A stretch of DNA of 64,000 nt, from positions 62,001 through 126,000 of the forward strand of contig NZ_JARFYN010000015.1 in the NCBI RefSeq assembly GCF_030272695.1. Direction: 5' to 3'. The DNA is from Martinezella calliandrae (GTDB lineage: Bacteria > Pseudomonadota > Alphaproteobacteria > Rhizobiales > Rhizobiaceae). Each line of letters begins with the position of its first letter. Within the stretch, counting starts at the first letter, position 1. Positions 17,439 to 26,745 of this stretch are shown here, in pieces. The position numbers and the translations under genes are program-made. The notes beneath the pieces are model-generated. The model was not told where the DNA came from, ran no database searches, and saw only the letters and a program-made list of their open reading frames with translations.

Positions 17439-18131
17439 TTGCGCTACGCTCTCTATTTTACTCCGCCGAAAGCCGATCCTTTGACGGCGCTTGCCGCCCG
17501 CTGGCTTGGCCGTGACGCTTTTTCAGGCGAGATTTTTTCCGATAAGGCCATCGGCTTCGTGCCGGAGGACCACGCCGAGATCATTGCCGAGCCGAGCCGC
17601 TACGGATTTCACGCCACGCTGAAGGCGCCCTTCGAGCTAGCAACGTCGGTCACCGAGCGCGATCTTGTGGACGTGGCCACCGATTTTGCCGTGCGCACGC
17701 CGGCCTTTGCCATTCCTGAGCTCGTGCTCGGCCAGCTCGGTCACTTTTTCGCGCTCGTTCCGGCGATGGTCTATCAGCCGCTGCAGGACTTCGCCGCGCA
17801 GGTGGTCAAGACCTTCGAGCCATTTCGCGCCGCCCTTTCCGATCATGATATTGCACGGCGCAAGCCGGAAGGGTTGACCGAACCGCAACGTGCCAATCTG
17901 TTGCGCTGGGGCTATCCTTATGTGCTGGACGAATTCCGCTTCCATATGACATTGACAGGCAGGGTCACGTCAGAGCGACAAGCCGGCATCCATGACCTGC
18001 TGCGCGACCGCTTCTCCGACCATATCGGCAAACCGCTCACCATTTCGGGCCTTGCCGTTTTCGTCGAAGAAGAGCGTGGTGCGCCCTTTACCGTCCGTTC
18101 CTGGCTGCCGCTTGCCGGCGCCCAAAGCTGA
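17439..18131 (+). CDS. Phosphonate-cluster DUF1045 protein, 2H-phosphoesterase-like
   Basis: 230 residues, starting at TTG 17439 (reads as MRYALYFTPPKADPLT) with AAGGA 10 bases upstream; no in-frame ATG fits. Two HxT motifs, FHATLKAPF (about 51-59) and FHMTLTGRV (about 167-175), are the paired catalytic motifs of 2H (two-histidine) phosphoesterases. DUF1045 genes recur in phn operons. This region has no phnP, so the protein is a good candidate for opening the ribose 1,2-cyclic phosphate made by PhnJ; that role is inference. Followed 10 bp later by phnM. Confidence 0.85.
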   Translation: MRYALYFTPPKADPLTALAARWLGRDAFSGEIFSDKAIGFVPEDHAEIIAEPSRYGFHATLKAPFELATSVTERDLVDVATDFAVRTPAFAIPELVLGQLGHFFALVPAMVYQPLQDFAAQVVKTFEPFRAALSDHDIARRKPEGLTEPQRANLLRWGYPYVLDEFRFHMTLTGRVTSERQAGIHDLLRDRFSDHIGKPLTISGLAVFVEEERGAPFTVRSWLPLAGAQS

Positions 18132-18141
18132 AAGACATGAC

Positions 18142-19281
18142 ATGACCAAAGAAACCGTCCTCTCCAACGCCCGCATCGTCCTCGAAGACAAGGTTCTTCA
18201 GGGGTCGGTACTGATCCGCGACGGGCGGATTGCCGAATTTTCCGAGGGCAAATCCGATATCGGCGAGGATTTCGAAGGCGACTATCTGATTCCCGGCCTT
18301 GTCGAGCTGCATACGGACCATCTGGAGGCGCACTATTCGCCACGTCCTGGCGTACGCTGGAACAAGACGGCGGCTATCCAAGCGCATGACGCCCAGATCG
18401 TCACTTCGGGTATCACCACCGTGTTCGACTGCCTGCGCATGGGTTCGGATGAAGACGGCGGCTTCGAAAAAGGCGAAATGCGCGACATGGCCGACGCCAT
18501 CCAGGCAGCACAACGCGAGGACCGTCTGCGCGCCGATCACCTGATCCACCTGCGCTGCGAAGTGTCCTCCGACAACGTGCTCGATCATTTCCAGGACTTC
18601 GAGAAAGATCCTTACGTCCGCCTGGTTTCGCTGATGGACCATGCGCCGGGCCAGCGCCAGTTCCAGACCATGGATCAGTACATCTTCTACTATCAGAAGA
18701 AGCGCGGCCTGAGCGACGAGGCCTTCGCCCGTTTCGTAGCTAAGCGCCAGGAAGAATCGGCCAAATACGCGACGCCGCACCGCGACGCGATTTCGAAGGT
18801 CTGCACTGAACGTGGCATCACCATCGCCAGCCATGACGACGCCACGCTCGCCCATGTCGACGAGGCTGTTGCCTACGGCGTCCGGCTGGCGGAATTCCCG
18901 ACTAGCATCGACGCCGCTAAAGCTTCGCATGGCGCCGGCATGAGCGTGCTGATGGGCGCGCCGAACATCGTACGCGGCAAGTCACATTCCGGCAATATCG
19001 CTGCCCGCGATCTCGCCGACCTCGGCGTGCTCGACGTGCTGTCTTCGGACTATGTACCGCTCAGCCTGCTGCATGCCCCCTTCATCCTTGCCGACGAGGT
19101 CGAGGGCATTTCGCTGCCGCGGGCCATCGCCATGGTGACGGCCACGCCTGCGAGGACCGTCAGCCTGAACGACCGCGGCCGCATTGCCGAAGGTCTGCGC
19201 GCGGATCTCGTGCGCGTCCGTCGCGATCAGGGCGTGCCGGTGACGCGCTCAGTCTGGCGGGAAGGGCGGCGAGTGGCATGA
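18142..19281 (+). CDS. phnM: alpha-D-ribose 1-methylphosphonate 5-triphosphate diphosphatase PhnM
   Basis: 379 residues from ATG 18142. Amidohydrolase-superfamily enzyme that releases pyrophosphate from ribose 1-phosphonate 5-triphosphate before C-P cleavage. Visible metal-site motifs: LVELHTDHLEAHYSPR (HxDxxE variant of the HxH motif), HLRCEVSS, SHDDAT and SSDYVPLSLLHA. The terminal NDRGRIAEGLRADLVRV is the usual amidohydrolase C-terminus. The last bases overlap phnN by ATGA (19278-19281). Confidence 0.95.
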   Translation: MTKETVLSNARIVLEDKVLQGSVLIRDGRIAEFSEGKSDIGEDFEGDYLIPGLVELHTDHLEAHYSPRPGVRWNKTAAIQAHDAQIVTSGITTVFDCLRMGSDEDGGFEKGEMRDMADAIQAAQREDRLRADHLIHLRCEVSSDNVLDHFQDFEKDPYVRLVSLMDHAPGQRQFQTMDQYIFYYQKKRGLSDEAFARFVAKRQEESAKYATPHRDAISKVCTERGITIASHDDATLAHVDEAVAYGVRLAEFPTSIDAAKASHGAGMSVLMGAPNIVRGKSHSGNIAARDLADLGVLDVLSSDYVPLSLLHAPFILADEVEGISLPRAIAMVTATPARTVSLNDRGRIAEGLRADLVRVRRDQGVPVTRSVWREGRRVA

Positions 19282-19880
19282 CACTCGACACCAAAATCGA
19301 GCCGGCTAAGAATCTGGCAGCCGACACGGCCGGCACCCTGGCCGTCGTGGTAGGCCCCAGCGGTGCCGGCAAGGATACGCTGATGAATCTCGCAGCCCGG
19401 CATTTCGCAGGCCGGGCCGATGTTCATTTCGTCCGCCGCATCATCACCCGTGAGGGCGATGCCGGCAACGAAGATCACATGAGCGTTTCGGACGCCGATT
19501 TCGACGCCATGCAGCACGCCGATGCCTTTGCGGTCTCCTGGGAGGCACATGGGCTGAAATACGGCATTCCGGCTGACGTCGCCGGTGAGCTTAAGCGTGG
19601 CACTCTGGTCATTGCCAATGGCTCCCGCTCGGCGTTGCATCACTTCCAGACCGCATTTCCGCGGCTGAAGGTCATCAACATCACGGCGCGGCGCGAGGTA
19701 TTGGCAGAACGGCTGATGGCCCGCGGTCGCGAAAGCCGCGAAGATGTGCTGAAGCGGCTGGAACGCAGCTCACTTTCCGTCAACGGCAGTTACGACGTCG
19801 CCAATATCGACAATAGCGGCACACTTGAAGACGCCGAGCGGGCGATTATTTCCGTGCTGGAAGCGCTGATCCGGAGGTAA
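19278..19880 (+). CDS. phnN: Ribose 1,5-bisphosphate phosphokinase PhnN
   Basis: 200 residues. P-loop kinase of the guanylate-kinase-like group: Walker A VVGPSGAGKDTLMNLAA near residue 26, then FVRRIITREGDAGNEDH, and SWEAHGLKYGIP as the acceptor-binding region. Phosphorylates ribose 1,5-bisphosphate to PRPP, returning the ribose of the C-P lyase pathway to nucleotide synthesis. Translationally coupled to phnM. It is the last gene of the phn region; polA converges on it. Confidence 0.94.
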   Translation: MTLDTKIEPAKNLAADTAGTLAVVVGPSGAGKDTLMNLAARHFAGRADVHFVRRIITREGDAGNEDHMSVSDADFDAMQHADAFAVSWEAHGLKYGIPADVAGELKRGTLVIANGSRSALHHFQTAFPRLKVINITARREVLAERLMARGRESREDVLKRLERSSLSVNGSYDVANIDNSGTLEDAERAIISVLEALIRR

Positions 19881-20095
19881 GCGTCCGGTGTTCCACCCGG
19901 AACATCCTGACCGCACCTAACTATGCATGGCAATCCGCTCTGTCGCCGCCTCATGCCCAGGTGCCTTGGCGGACAAACGTCAATGCCTCGATGCACGAGG
20001 TGGTCGGTTACCGCCACCCGAGGTTCGAGGCTCCGGCCTTTCAGGCCTCCGCACCTCACCATAGGACTGGTCTCTCTGCGGCGCCCTATACTGTT

Positions 20096-23000
20096 TCAGT
20101 GCGCCTCGTCCCAATTGTTGGCGGCGCGAGCGTCCACCTTCAGCGGCACGGACATATTGACCGCCGGCATGGCGGCATTTTCCATTACCGAGACGATGAT
20201 CGGCGTAGAGCGCTCAACATCGGCGTCTTCGACTTCGAAGATCAATTCGTCGTGCACCTGCAAGAGCATGCGCACGCGATCGGCGAGGCCAGCCGCTACA
20301 AGCGCCGGCTCCATCTTGATCATGGCGCGGCGGATGACGTCGGCCGCCGAACCCTGGATCGGAGCATTGATCGAGGCGCGTTCATTAAAGGCGCGCACGG
20401 ACGGATTGGAGGAGCGGATTTCCGGAAAATGGACGCGGCGGCCGAAGATGGTCTCGACATAACCCTTATCGCGCGCTGCCGCCTTGGTGCTTTCCATATA
20501 GTCGCGAATGCCGGGGAAGCGCTCGAAATACCGCTTGATATAGTCACCCGCCTCCGAGCGCTCAATCGAAAGCTGGTTGGCAAGACCAAAGGCCGAAATG
20601 CCGTAGATAATGCCGAAATTGATCGCCTTGGCGCGACGGCGAACTTCACTCGGCATGCCTTCGATCGGCACGCTGAACATTTCCGAGGCCGTCATGGCGT
20701 GAATGTCGACGCCGTCGGCGAAGGCCTGCTCAAGCTGCGGAATGTTGGCGACATGCGCCAGCACGCGTAGTTCGATCTGGCTATAGTCGGCCGAGATCAG
20801 CTTGTGGCCCGGCGTCGAGATGAAAGCCGTGCGGATCTTGCGGCCTTCGGCCGTGCGAACCGGAATGTTTTGCAGGTTCGGCTCGGAGGAGGATAGGCGT
20901 CCGGTCGTGGTCGAAGCCAGCGAATAGGAGGTGTGGACGCGCTTGGTTTCGGGGTGGACGTAGCCCGGCAAGGCGTCGGTATAAGTGGATTTCAGCTTGG
21001 TTAGCTGGCGCCAATCGACGATCTTGCGCGGCAGCTCGAGGCCGGCGGCGGCCAGATCTTCCAGCACTTGCGCGGAAGTCGACCATTGCCCAGTCTTGGT
21101 TTTATTGCCGCCGGCAAGGCCCATCTTTCCGAAGAGAATATCGCCGAGTTGTTTCGGCGAGCCGATGTTGAAGCGTTCGCCGGCCAGCCTGTAAATCTCG
21201 TCCTCCAGGGCAGCGGCACCCTGCGCCAGCTCGCCGGAGAGGCGCGACAGGATCTGCCGGTCGATCGTGATGCCGCGTTCTTCCATGTGAGCGAGAACCG
21301 GCACCAGCGGCCGTTCCAGGCGCTCATAAACGCTGGTGAGCTTTTCCGCTGCCAGCCGCGGCTTCAGCACCAGCCAGAGCCGCAGCGTCACATCCGCATC
21401 TTCAGCGGCATAGGCCGTGGCCCGGTCGATATCGACGAGATCGAAAGTGACGTTCGATTTGCCGCTGCCGGCGACATCCTTGTAAGCGATGGGCTTATGG
21501 CCGAGCCAGCGCTCCGACAGGCTGTCCATGCCGTGCGTGCCGTTGGCGCCGCCATCCAGCACGTAGGAAAGCAGCATGGTATCGTCGAAGGCTTTTAGCT
21601 CGATGCCATAGCGCTTCATCAGCAGATAGTCGTATTTCAGGTTCTGCGCGATCTTGAGGATGGAAATGTCTTCCAGCAGATCCTTCAGCCGCGGCAAGGC
21701 ATCGCGCAGCGGTATCTGATTATCCGCCAGCCCGCCGCCGAGCAGATCGCCGACGCCGTTTTTGTGACCGAGTGGCACATAGGCGGCTCGAATGACCGCA
21801 CCCGAAGGATCTTTTCGATTATCGGCGATGGCGAACGAAAAGCCGACGATTTCTGCCTGCATCGCGTCGAGCGACGTCGTCTCCGTATCGAAGGCGACGA
21901 TGCCGGTCTCGCGCGCGTCAGCAATCCACTGGTCAAGGACGGCCAGATCACGAATAGTTACATAGGTCGAGTGATCGATGGGTGCGGTGGCGAAGCTTGC
22001 CGCCCGTTCCTTGGCAAGTTCGGCCGGCTCCGCGGCACTTTCAGACGCCATGCGCGACTTGACCACGGGTGCGGGCACGGAGGCGCCCTCGGCCACGACC
22101 CGGCCGCCTGCAACGAGATCGACATTTTCAGCGACATCGAGATCGGGACCATGGGCGGTATCGCCCCACTCGACCTTGACCTCGGATGCTTCGATCGCCG
22201 CCGCGTCACAATTGCAGGCATCGGCGACACGGCGCGTCAGCGAGGTGAATTCCATCGCCTTCAGGAAGCCGATCAGTTTCGGGCCATTCTGCGGTTCGAG
22301 CACTAGGGCGTCGAGCGACAGCTCCAACGGCACATCGGTCCTCAGCGTCACCAACTGCCTGGAAATTCGGGCCAGCTCGGCATTGGCGACGATATTTTCG
22401 CGGCGCTTCTGCTGCTTGATTTCGCCGGCACGGGCAAGCAGCGTGTCAAGATCGCCAAACTCTTCCAACAACTGCGCCGCCGTCTTCGGGCCGATGCCGG
22501 GAATGCCGGGCACGTTGTCAATCGAATCGCCGGTCATGGCCTGCAGATCGATCATCTTTTCCGGTGGCACGCCCCATTTCTCGATGACATCGGGTATACC
22601 GATCTGCTTGTCCTTCATGCTGTCATACATGTGGACCATGGGGGTGACGAGCTGCATCAGATCCTTGTCGGAGGAGATGATGGTGACATCGGCGCCGTTT
22701 GCCTCCGCCTGACGAGCATAGGTGGCGATGATGTCGTCTGCCTCAAAGCCGTCCGTCTCGATGCAAGGCAGGTTGAAGGCGCGCGTCGCCTCGCGGATGA
22801 GCCCGAATTGCGGGATCAGCTCTTCCGGCGGTGCGCTCCGGTTGGCCTTGTAGGCGTTGTAGATGTCCTTGCGGAAAGTCTTCGAGGAATAGTCAAAGAT
22901 GACGGCGAAATGCGTCGGCGTGTCGCCGACCGAAGTATCGCGCGCCGAAGTCAGCAACTTCCACAGCATGTTGCAGAAACCGGAGACGGCGCCGACGGGC

Positions 23001-23098
23001 AATCCATCGGATTTGCGCGTCAGCGGCGGCAGGGCATGGAAGGCCCGGAAAATGAAACCGGAGCCGTCGACGAGGAAGAGATGATCACCATTTTTCAT
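20096..23098 (-). CDS. polA: DNA polymerase I
   Basis: 1000 residues from ATG 23098 (MKNGDHLFLVDGSGFIFRAFHALP); an in-frame TTG at 23128 and ATG at 23122 would add about ten residues. Three domains: 5'-3' nuclease (1-300, with DGFEADDIIATYA, SSDKDLMQLV and PGIPGIGPKTA), 3'-5' exonuclease (about 385-590, with VAFDTETTSLD, so the metal-binding Asp and Glu are kept) and the polymerase (LISADYSQIELRVLAH, RRRAKAINFGIIYG, QVHDELIFEV). Used in Okazaki fragment processing and repair. The region between 340 and 385 is a poorly conserved linker. Confidence 0.97.
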   Translation of the reverse strand: MKNGDHLFLVDGSGFIFRAFHALPPLTRKSDGLPVGAVSGFCNMLWKLLTSARDTSVGDTPTHFAVIFDYSSKTFRKDIYNAYKANRSAPPEELIPQFGLIREATRAFNLPCIETDGFEADDIIATYARQAEANGADVTIISSDKDLMQLVTPMVHMYDSMKDKQIGIPDVIEKWGVPPEKMIDLQAMTGDSIDNVPGIPGIGPKTAAQLLEEFGDLDTLLARAGEIKQQKRRENIVANAELARISRQLVTLRTDVPLELSLDALVLEPQNGPKLIGFLKAMEFTSLTRRVADACNCDAAAIEASEVKVEWGDTAHGPDLDVAENVDLVAGGRVVAEGASVPAPVVKSRMASESAAEPAELAKERAASFATAPIDHSTYVTIRDLAVLDQWIADARETGIVAFDTETTSLDAMQAEIVGFSFAIADNRKDPSGAVIRAAYVPLGHKNGVGDLLGGGLADNQIPLRDALPRLKDLLEDISILKIAQNLKYDYLLMKRYGIELKAFDDTMLLSYVLDGGANGTHGMDSLSERWLGHKPIAYKDVAGSGKSNVTFDLVDIDRATAYAAEDADVTLRLWLVLKPRLAAEKLTSVYERLERPLVPVLAHMEERGITIDRQILSRLSGELAQGAAALEDEIYRLAGERFNIGSPKQLGDILFGKMGLAGGNKTKTGQWSTSAQVLEDLAAAGLELPRKIVDWRQLTKLKSTYTDALPGYVHPETKRVHTSYSLASTTTGRLSSSEPNLQNIPVRTAEGRKIRTAFISTPGHKLISADYSQIELRVLAHVANIPQLEQAFADGVDIHAMTASEMFSVPIEGMPSEVRRRAKAINFGIIYGISAFGLANQLSIERSEAGDYIKRYFERFPGIRDYMESTKAAARDKGYVETIFGRRVHFPEIRSSNPSVRAFNERASINAPIQGSAADVIRRAMIKMEPALVAAGLADRVRMLLQVHDELIFEVEDADVERSTPIIVSVMENAAMPAVNMSVPLKVDARAANNWDEAH

Positions 23099-23280
23099 GG
23101 CAACATGGATAGCGTGGTGCATCTCCAACGTCCATATAAAGTTCCACTAGGCGATGTGCGAAAACGGCCAAAATCTCTCACCGAAACGTTACTATTTTTT
23201 AATCAATCTAATCTGCCGATTCCCTTGAAAAACCATATTCGGAGTATCATGTTTTAGTCACCGGCGATTGATTACGCCGA

Positions 23281-23406
23281 GGGTCTGGCAACCGGCCTGT
23301 CCCCCGCCATGTCAGACTTGGACAAAGGCCTATCCCCCTCTCCGGGCCTTTGTCCCCCCTTCAAAGCCGTCATGGTCCCCCCTCCAGGCCATGGCGGCTT
23401 TTCTAT
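23281..23406 (+). ncRNA. abcR: AbcR-like (alpha-r15) trans-acting sRNA
   Basis: No coding frame here, but three consecutive stem-loops in + orientation. SL1: GTCTGGCA (about 23283) with TGTCAGAC. SL2: GGACAAAGGCC (23320-23330) with its exact complement GGCCTTTGTCC (23345-23355), loop TATCCCCCTCTCC. SL3: AAAGCCGTCATGG (23363-23375) with CCATGGCGGCTTT (23389-23401), followed by a T-rich end, acting as terminator. C-rich unpaired stretches (CCCCC, CCCCCTCTCC, CCCCCCTCC) are the anti-Shine-Dalgarno type expected of AbcR RNAs. In S. meliloti AbcR1/AbcR2 lie between polA and a marR-type gene, as here. The 5' end is approximate; I see one copy, not two. Confidence 0.8.
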
Positions 23407-23530
23407 TAGAATTCATTCACATAGCTAGCAAAACAACGCACCGAATACCACCAGAATTTAGCCGTCCTCGGACGGGTCCACCCAAGATTTGCTGATTGTC
23501 TTACTCCAAAATACGGGCATACTTACAATC

Positions 23531-23962
23531 ATGGGATTTAACCGGATGGACTCTGCGGCTTACCTTGCCAATCAAATGGCGAAGGGGTTTGCCCGCTCGT
23601 TGCAACAACGGGCGGCGGGGCTTGGTTTTTCGCCCGGCCAGTTCCCGATATTGCTCGAATTGTGGTCCGAAGATGGGCTGACGCAGAAGCAATTGCTGGA
23701 GCGCGTTGACATCGAACAGGCGACGATGGCCAATACCTTGTCGCGCATGGAGCGCGATGGGCTGGTGGAACGCCGTCCGCATCCATCCGACAAACGCGCG
23801 CAACTGATCTTCCTGACCGGCAGGGCCTCCGCCATGCAGACTGAAGCCGTCGAAGCGGCGATGGCGGCAGACCGGGAGCTGTTCAGAGGCTTCCGCACCT
23901 TCGAGCGCGAGTTGCTGCTTGAATATGTCCGGCGCATCCTGGAAAATGCCAAGCATCTCTAG
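23531..23962 (+). CDS. MarR family transcriptional regulator
   Basis: 143 residues from ATG 23531 (MGFNRMDSAAYLANQM); MDSAAY at 23546 is also possible, and the upstream frame from 23489 lacks a site. Winged HTH with GLTQKQLLERVDIEQATMANTLSRMERDGLVERRPHPSDKRAQL, here seen as QKQLLERVDIEQATMAN plus MERDGLVERRPHPSDKRAQ, the typical recognition helix and wing. Ligand unknown. Its position next to polA and the sRNA matches the S. meliloti SMc02851 locus. Confidence 0.88.
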   Translation: MGFNRMDSAAYLANQMAKGFARSLQQRAAGLGFSPGQFPILLELWSEDGLTQKQLLERVDIEQATMANTLSRMERDGLVERRPHPSDKRAQLIFLTGRASAMQTEAVEAAMAADRELFRGFRTFERELLLEYVRRILENAKHL

Positions 23963-24074
23963 CGTACCGTGTCTTGTCTGATTGGTCCGCATCCGGAAAT
24001 TTTCAATTTTCCTGCCTCGAAACCGGATCTGCTTTGGTCTATCGTCCGGCCAATTTCTATGTAAGGAGTCGGAT

Positions 24075-25463
24075 ATGACCGATGTATCGCCCGTTCTCGA
24101 CCGCGCCGATCAGAACCTTCCATCCAGCCTCGATAACCTTTTCGAACTGCTGCGCATCAAATCCATATCGACCGATCCAGCCTTCAAGGCGGAGTGCCGT
24201 AGGGCGGCGGAATGGCTGGTCGCCTATCTGAGCTCGCTCGACTTCAAGGCCTCGGTGCGCGACACGCCCGGCCATCCGATGGTCGTAGCCCATCACGACG
24301 CGGCAAGCGCCGATGCGCCGCATGTTCTTTTCTATGGCCACTACGACGTGCAGCCGGTCGATCCGCTCGAGCTTTGGGAGAGCGATCCTTTCGCGCCTGC
24401 CATCAAGGACATGGGCAACGGCCGCAAGATCCTGACCGGCCGCGGTACCTCCGACGACAAAGGCCAGTTGATGACCTTCGTCGAAGCCGTTCGCGCCTAT
24501 AAGGAAATCAAGGGTGCGCTTCCGGTCCGCATCACCATCCTGTTCGAAGGCGAAGAGGAATCCGGCTCACCGTCGCTGAAGCCTTTCCTCGAAGCCAATG
24601 CCGCCGAGCTAAAGGCGGACTTTGCATTGGTCTGCGACACCGGCATGTGGGACGGCGATACGCCGGCGATTTCGGCCGGCTTGCGCGGCCTCGTTGGTGA
24701 AGAAGTCACGATCGATGCCGCCGACCGCGACCTGCATTCCGGCATGTTCGGCGGCGCCGCCGCCAACCCGATCCATATCCTCACCGACATTCTCGCCGGC
24801 CTGCATGACGAGACCGGCCGCATTACGCTCGACGGCTTCTATGATGGCGTCGAGGAAACGCCAAGCAACATCAAGGCCTCATGGGAATCGCTCGGCATGA
24901 CGACGGAGAAATTCCTCGGCGAAGTGGGCCTCTCCATTCCGTCGGGCGAAAAGGGCCGTTCGGTCATGGAGCTCATCTGGGCGCGGCCGACGGCCGAGGT
25001 CAACGGCATCACTGGCGGCTATACGGGCGCCGGCTTCAAGACCGTGATCGCTGCCAAGGCGTCGGCGAAGGTATCGTTCCGCCTCGTCGGGCAGCAGAAC
25101 CCGACTGCAATCCGCGAGAGCTTCCGCGCTTATGTCCGCTCGAAGGTTCCCGCCGACTGCTCAGTAGAATTCCATGCGCATGGCGCCTCGCCCGCGATCC
25201 AGTTGTCCTACGACTCGCCGGTGCTGACCAAGGCGAAGAATGCCCTTTCCAACGAGTGGCAGAAGCCGGCTATCGTTATCGGCATGGGCGGATCGATCCC
25301 GATCGTCGGCGACTTCCAAAAGATGCTCGGCATGGAATCCCTGCTCGTCGGCTTTGGCCTCGCTGATGACCGTATCCATTCGCCGAACGAGAAATACGAG
25401 CTGAGATCCTATCACAAGGGCATCCGCTCCTGGATCCGCATCCTCGACGCGCTCGTTGCTTAA
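24075..25463 (+). CDS. M20 family dipeptidase/metallopeptidase
   Basis: 462 residues from ATG 24075 with GTAAGGAG 6-13 bases upstream. M20A/carnosinase-like dizinc hydrolase: metal motifs FYGHYDVQPVDP (His, Asp), GRGTSDDKGQ (bridging Asp), FEGEEESGS (catalytic and ligand Glu), VCDTGMWDGDTP (Asp) and DDRIHSPNEKYEL (His). The lid/dimerisation domain occupies about residues 190-350. Cytoplasmic hydrolysis of dipeptides or N-acyl amino acids is likely; the exact substrate is not evident. Confidence 0.9.
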   Translation: MTDVSPVLDRADQNLPSSLDNLFELLRIKSISTDPAFKAECRRAAEWLVAYLSSLDFKASVRDTPGHPMVVAHHDAASADAPHVLFYGHYDVQPVDPLELWESDPFAPAIKDMGNGRKILTGRGTSDDKGQLMTFVEAVRAYKEIKGALPVRITILFEGEEESGSPSLKPFLEANAAELKADFALVCDTGMWDGDTPAISAGLRGLVGEEVTIDAADRDLHSGMFGGAAANPIHILTDILAGLHDETGRITLDGFYDGVEETPSNIKASWESLGMTTEKFLGEVGLSIPSGEKGRSVMELIWARPTAEVNGITGGYTGAGFKTVIAAKASAKVSFRLVGQQNPTAIRESFRAYVRSKVPADCSVEFHAHGASPAIQLSYDSPVLTKAKNALSNEWQKPAIVIGMGGSIPIVGDFQKMLGMESLLVGFGLADDRIHSPNEKYELRSYHKGIRSWIRILDALVA

Positions 25464-25609
25464 GCTGTCGAACGGGGACGCGTGACTGAGATTGCGGGTC
25501 CTCCCCTTGTTTTCCTCTTCGCTGCAGTTTGCTACCATTCGCTGTGGCCAGCAATGATTGCACCTATATCAATTTCGATTCGACAAACACCGACAATTCT
25601 TGTAGGCCT

Positions 25610-25627
25610 TGATTAAACGATTAATCA
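25610..25627. promoter_or_regulatory. LacI-type operator upstream of the purine-salvage operon
   Basis: TGATTAA-ACGA-TTAATCA is a perfect 7-4-7 inverted repeat with a central CG, the classical form of LacI/PurR-family operators. It lies 28 bp upstream of the lacI-type gene start, so autoregulation of the whole operon is likely. Confidence 0.75.
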
Positions 25628-25655
25628 GTTTTTTATCAATTGGTGCAACGACCAG

Positions 25656-26744
25656 ATGGCATCCACGCGCACCGGACCCAATCTCAGCAGGATTGCAGCC
25701 TCGCTCGGCGTCTCCGTCGCCACGGTGTCCAATGCCCTTTCCGGCAAGGGACGTGTTTCGGCAGAGCTGGTGGAACGAATCCGCGCCACAGCTGCCGCGC
25801 TCGGCTATGTGCCGAGCCAGGCGGGCCGCGCGTTAAGGACCGGGCGGAGCGGCGTACTCGGCCTGGTTCTGCCCGATATTTCCAATCCGCTCTTTCCGCA
25901 GATCGCTCAAGCGGTCGAATATTCCGCCTCCGTCGCCGGCTACGGCATACTGATCGCCGATTCCCGCGGTGATGTCGGCATGCAGACCGAAGCGATAAAC
26001 CGGCTGGTGGAGCGTGGTGTCGACGGCATCGTGATCGTGCCGCGACGCGGCACGCGCATCGCCGACGCCGGCTGCCCGGTGGCTGTCATCGATACGCCCT
26101 CAACGCCGGGCAATACAGTCTCCGCCGACCACTGGCAGGGTGGCCGCGAGATCGGCAGACATCTCCGCGATCTCGGACATCGCAAGATCCTGCTGATCGG
26201 CGCAAGCAGCACCTCGAATGTGCAGAACGATCGCATTGGTGGGTTCAAATCCGCCCTCGACGCGACCATAAAAACCGAAGTTCTCTGGATAGAAAAACTG
26301 GAAGAGCAGAACGGCCCGGGCTGCCTGTTGGGACTGGCGGATAAGGCGCAGCGAGGATTTACCGCCTTTGCCGCGCTCTCCGACCTGCATGCATTGCGCG
26401 CACTCACCGAATTGCAGCGGGCCGGCATTGCCGTGCCGGACATTGCCACAGTCACCGGTTTCGACGATCTCATCTGGTCGGCGGTCGTCACTCCCGCGCT
26501 CACCACAATGCGCATGGACATGGAGACGATCGCCGAGATCGCCGTCACGGCGCTGGTCAATGCCATCGAGAATGGCGGGCCGACCGAAAAAGGGGAGCTG
26601 GATGAAGCGGCTGCGGACGAGCCGCTGCCCGGCGGCCGGCTCGTCAGCGCAGAGAAATCGCGGGTACCGATGCGGCTTGTCATCCGTCAATCCTCCGGCC
26701 CACCCGGGCCGGCAAGAACGAACCTCTTAGCGGAGAACTCCTGA
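25656..26744 (+). CDS. LacI family transcriptional regulator
   Basis: 362 residues. N-terminal HTH: NLSRIAASLGVSVATVSNALSGKGRVSAEL split as LSRIAASLGVSVATVSNALS, with hinge VPSQAGRALRTGRSG, then a periplasmic-binding-like core (GVLGLVLPDISNPLFPQIAQ; DGIVIVPRR; VIDTPSTPGNTVSADHWQGG). It has an extra acidic segment (EKGELDEAAADEPLPGG) close to the C-terminus. It ends 1 bp before the transporter binding-protein gene. The regulated operon contains nucleoside hydrolase and adenine deaminase, so a purine or nucleoside effector is the natural guess. Confidence 0.92.
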   Translation: MASTRTGPNLSRIAASLGVSVATVSNALSGKGRVSAELVERIRATAAALGYVPSQAGRALRTGRSGVLGLVLPDISNPLFPQIAQAVEYSASVAGYGILIADSRGDVGMQTEAINRLVERGVDGIVIVPRRGTRIADAGCPVAVIDTPSTPGNTVSADHWQGGREIGRHLRDLGHRKILLIGASSTSNVQNDRIGGFKSALDATIKTEVLWIEKLEEQNGPGCLLGLADKAQRGFTAFAALSDLHALRALTELQRAGIAVPDIATVTGFDDLIWSAVVTPALTTMRMDMETIAEIAVTALVNAIENGGPTEKGELDEAAADEPLPGGRLVSAEKSRVPMRLVIRQSSGPPGPARTNLLAENS

Positions 26745-26745
26745 C

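Noticed and set aside
17992..18141. N-terminal extension of phnM, and similar extensions of phnG, phnC, phnE1, phnE2, polA and cbtB
   Set aside because: The extra residues overlap the preceding gene or regulatory elements and are not family-like; the internal ATG codons have better ribosome binding sites.
19889..19904. TGTTCC-ACCC-GGAACA hairpin after phnN
   Set aside because: Short stem without a T-tract; too weak to call a terminator.
23129..23260. A second AbcR copy next to the first
   Set aside because: I looked for another C-rich three-hairpin array in the rest of the polA-marR gap and saw none; the AT-rich stretch here fits the polA promoter.
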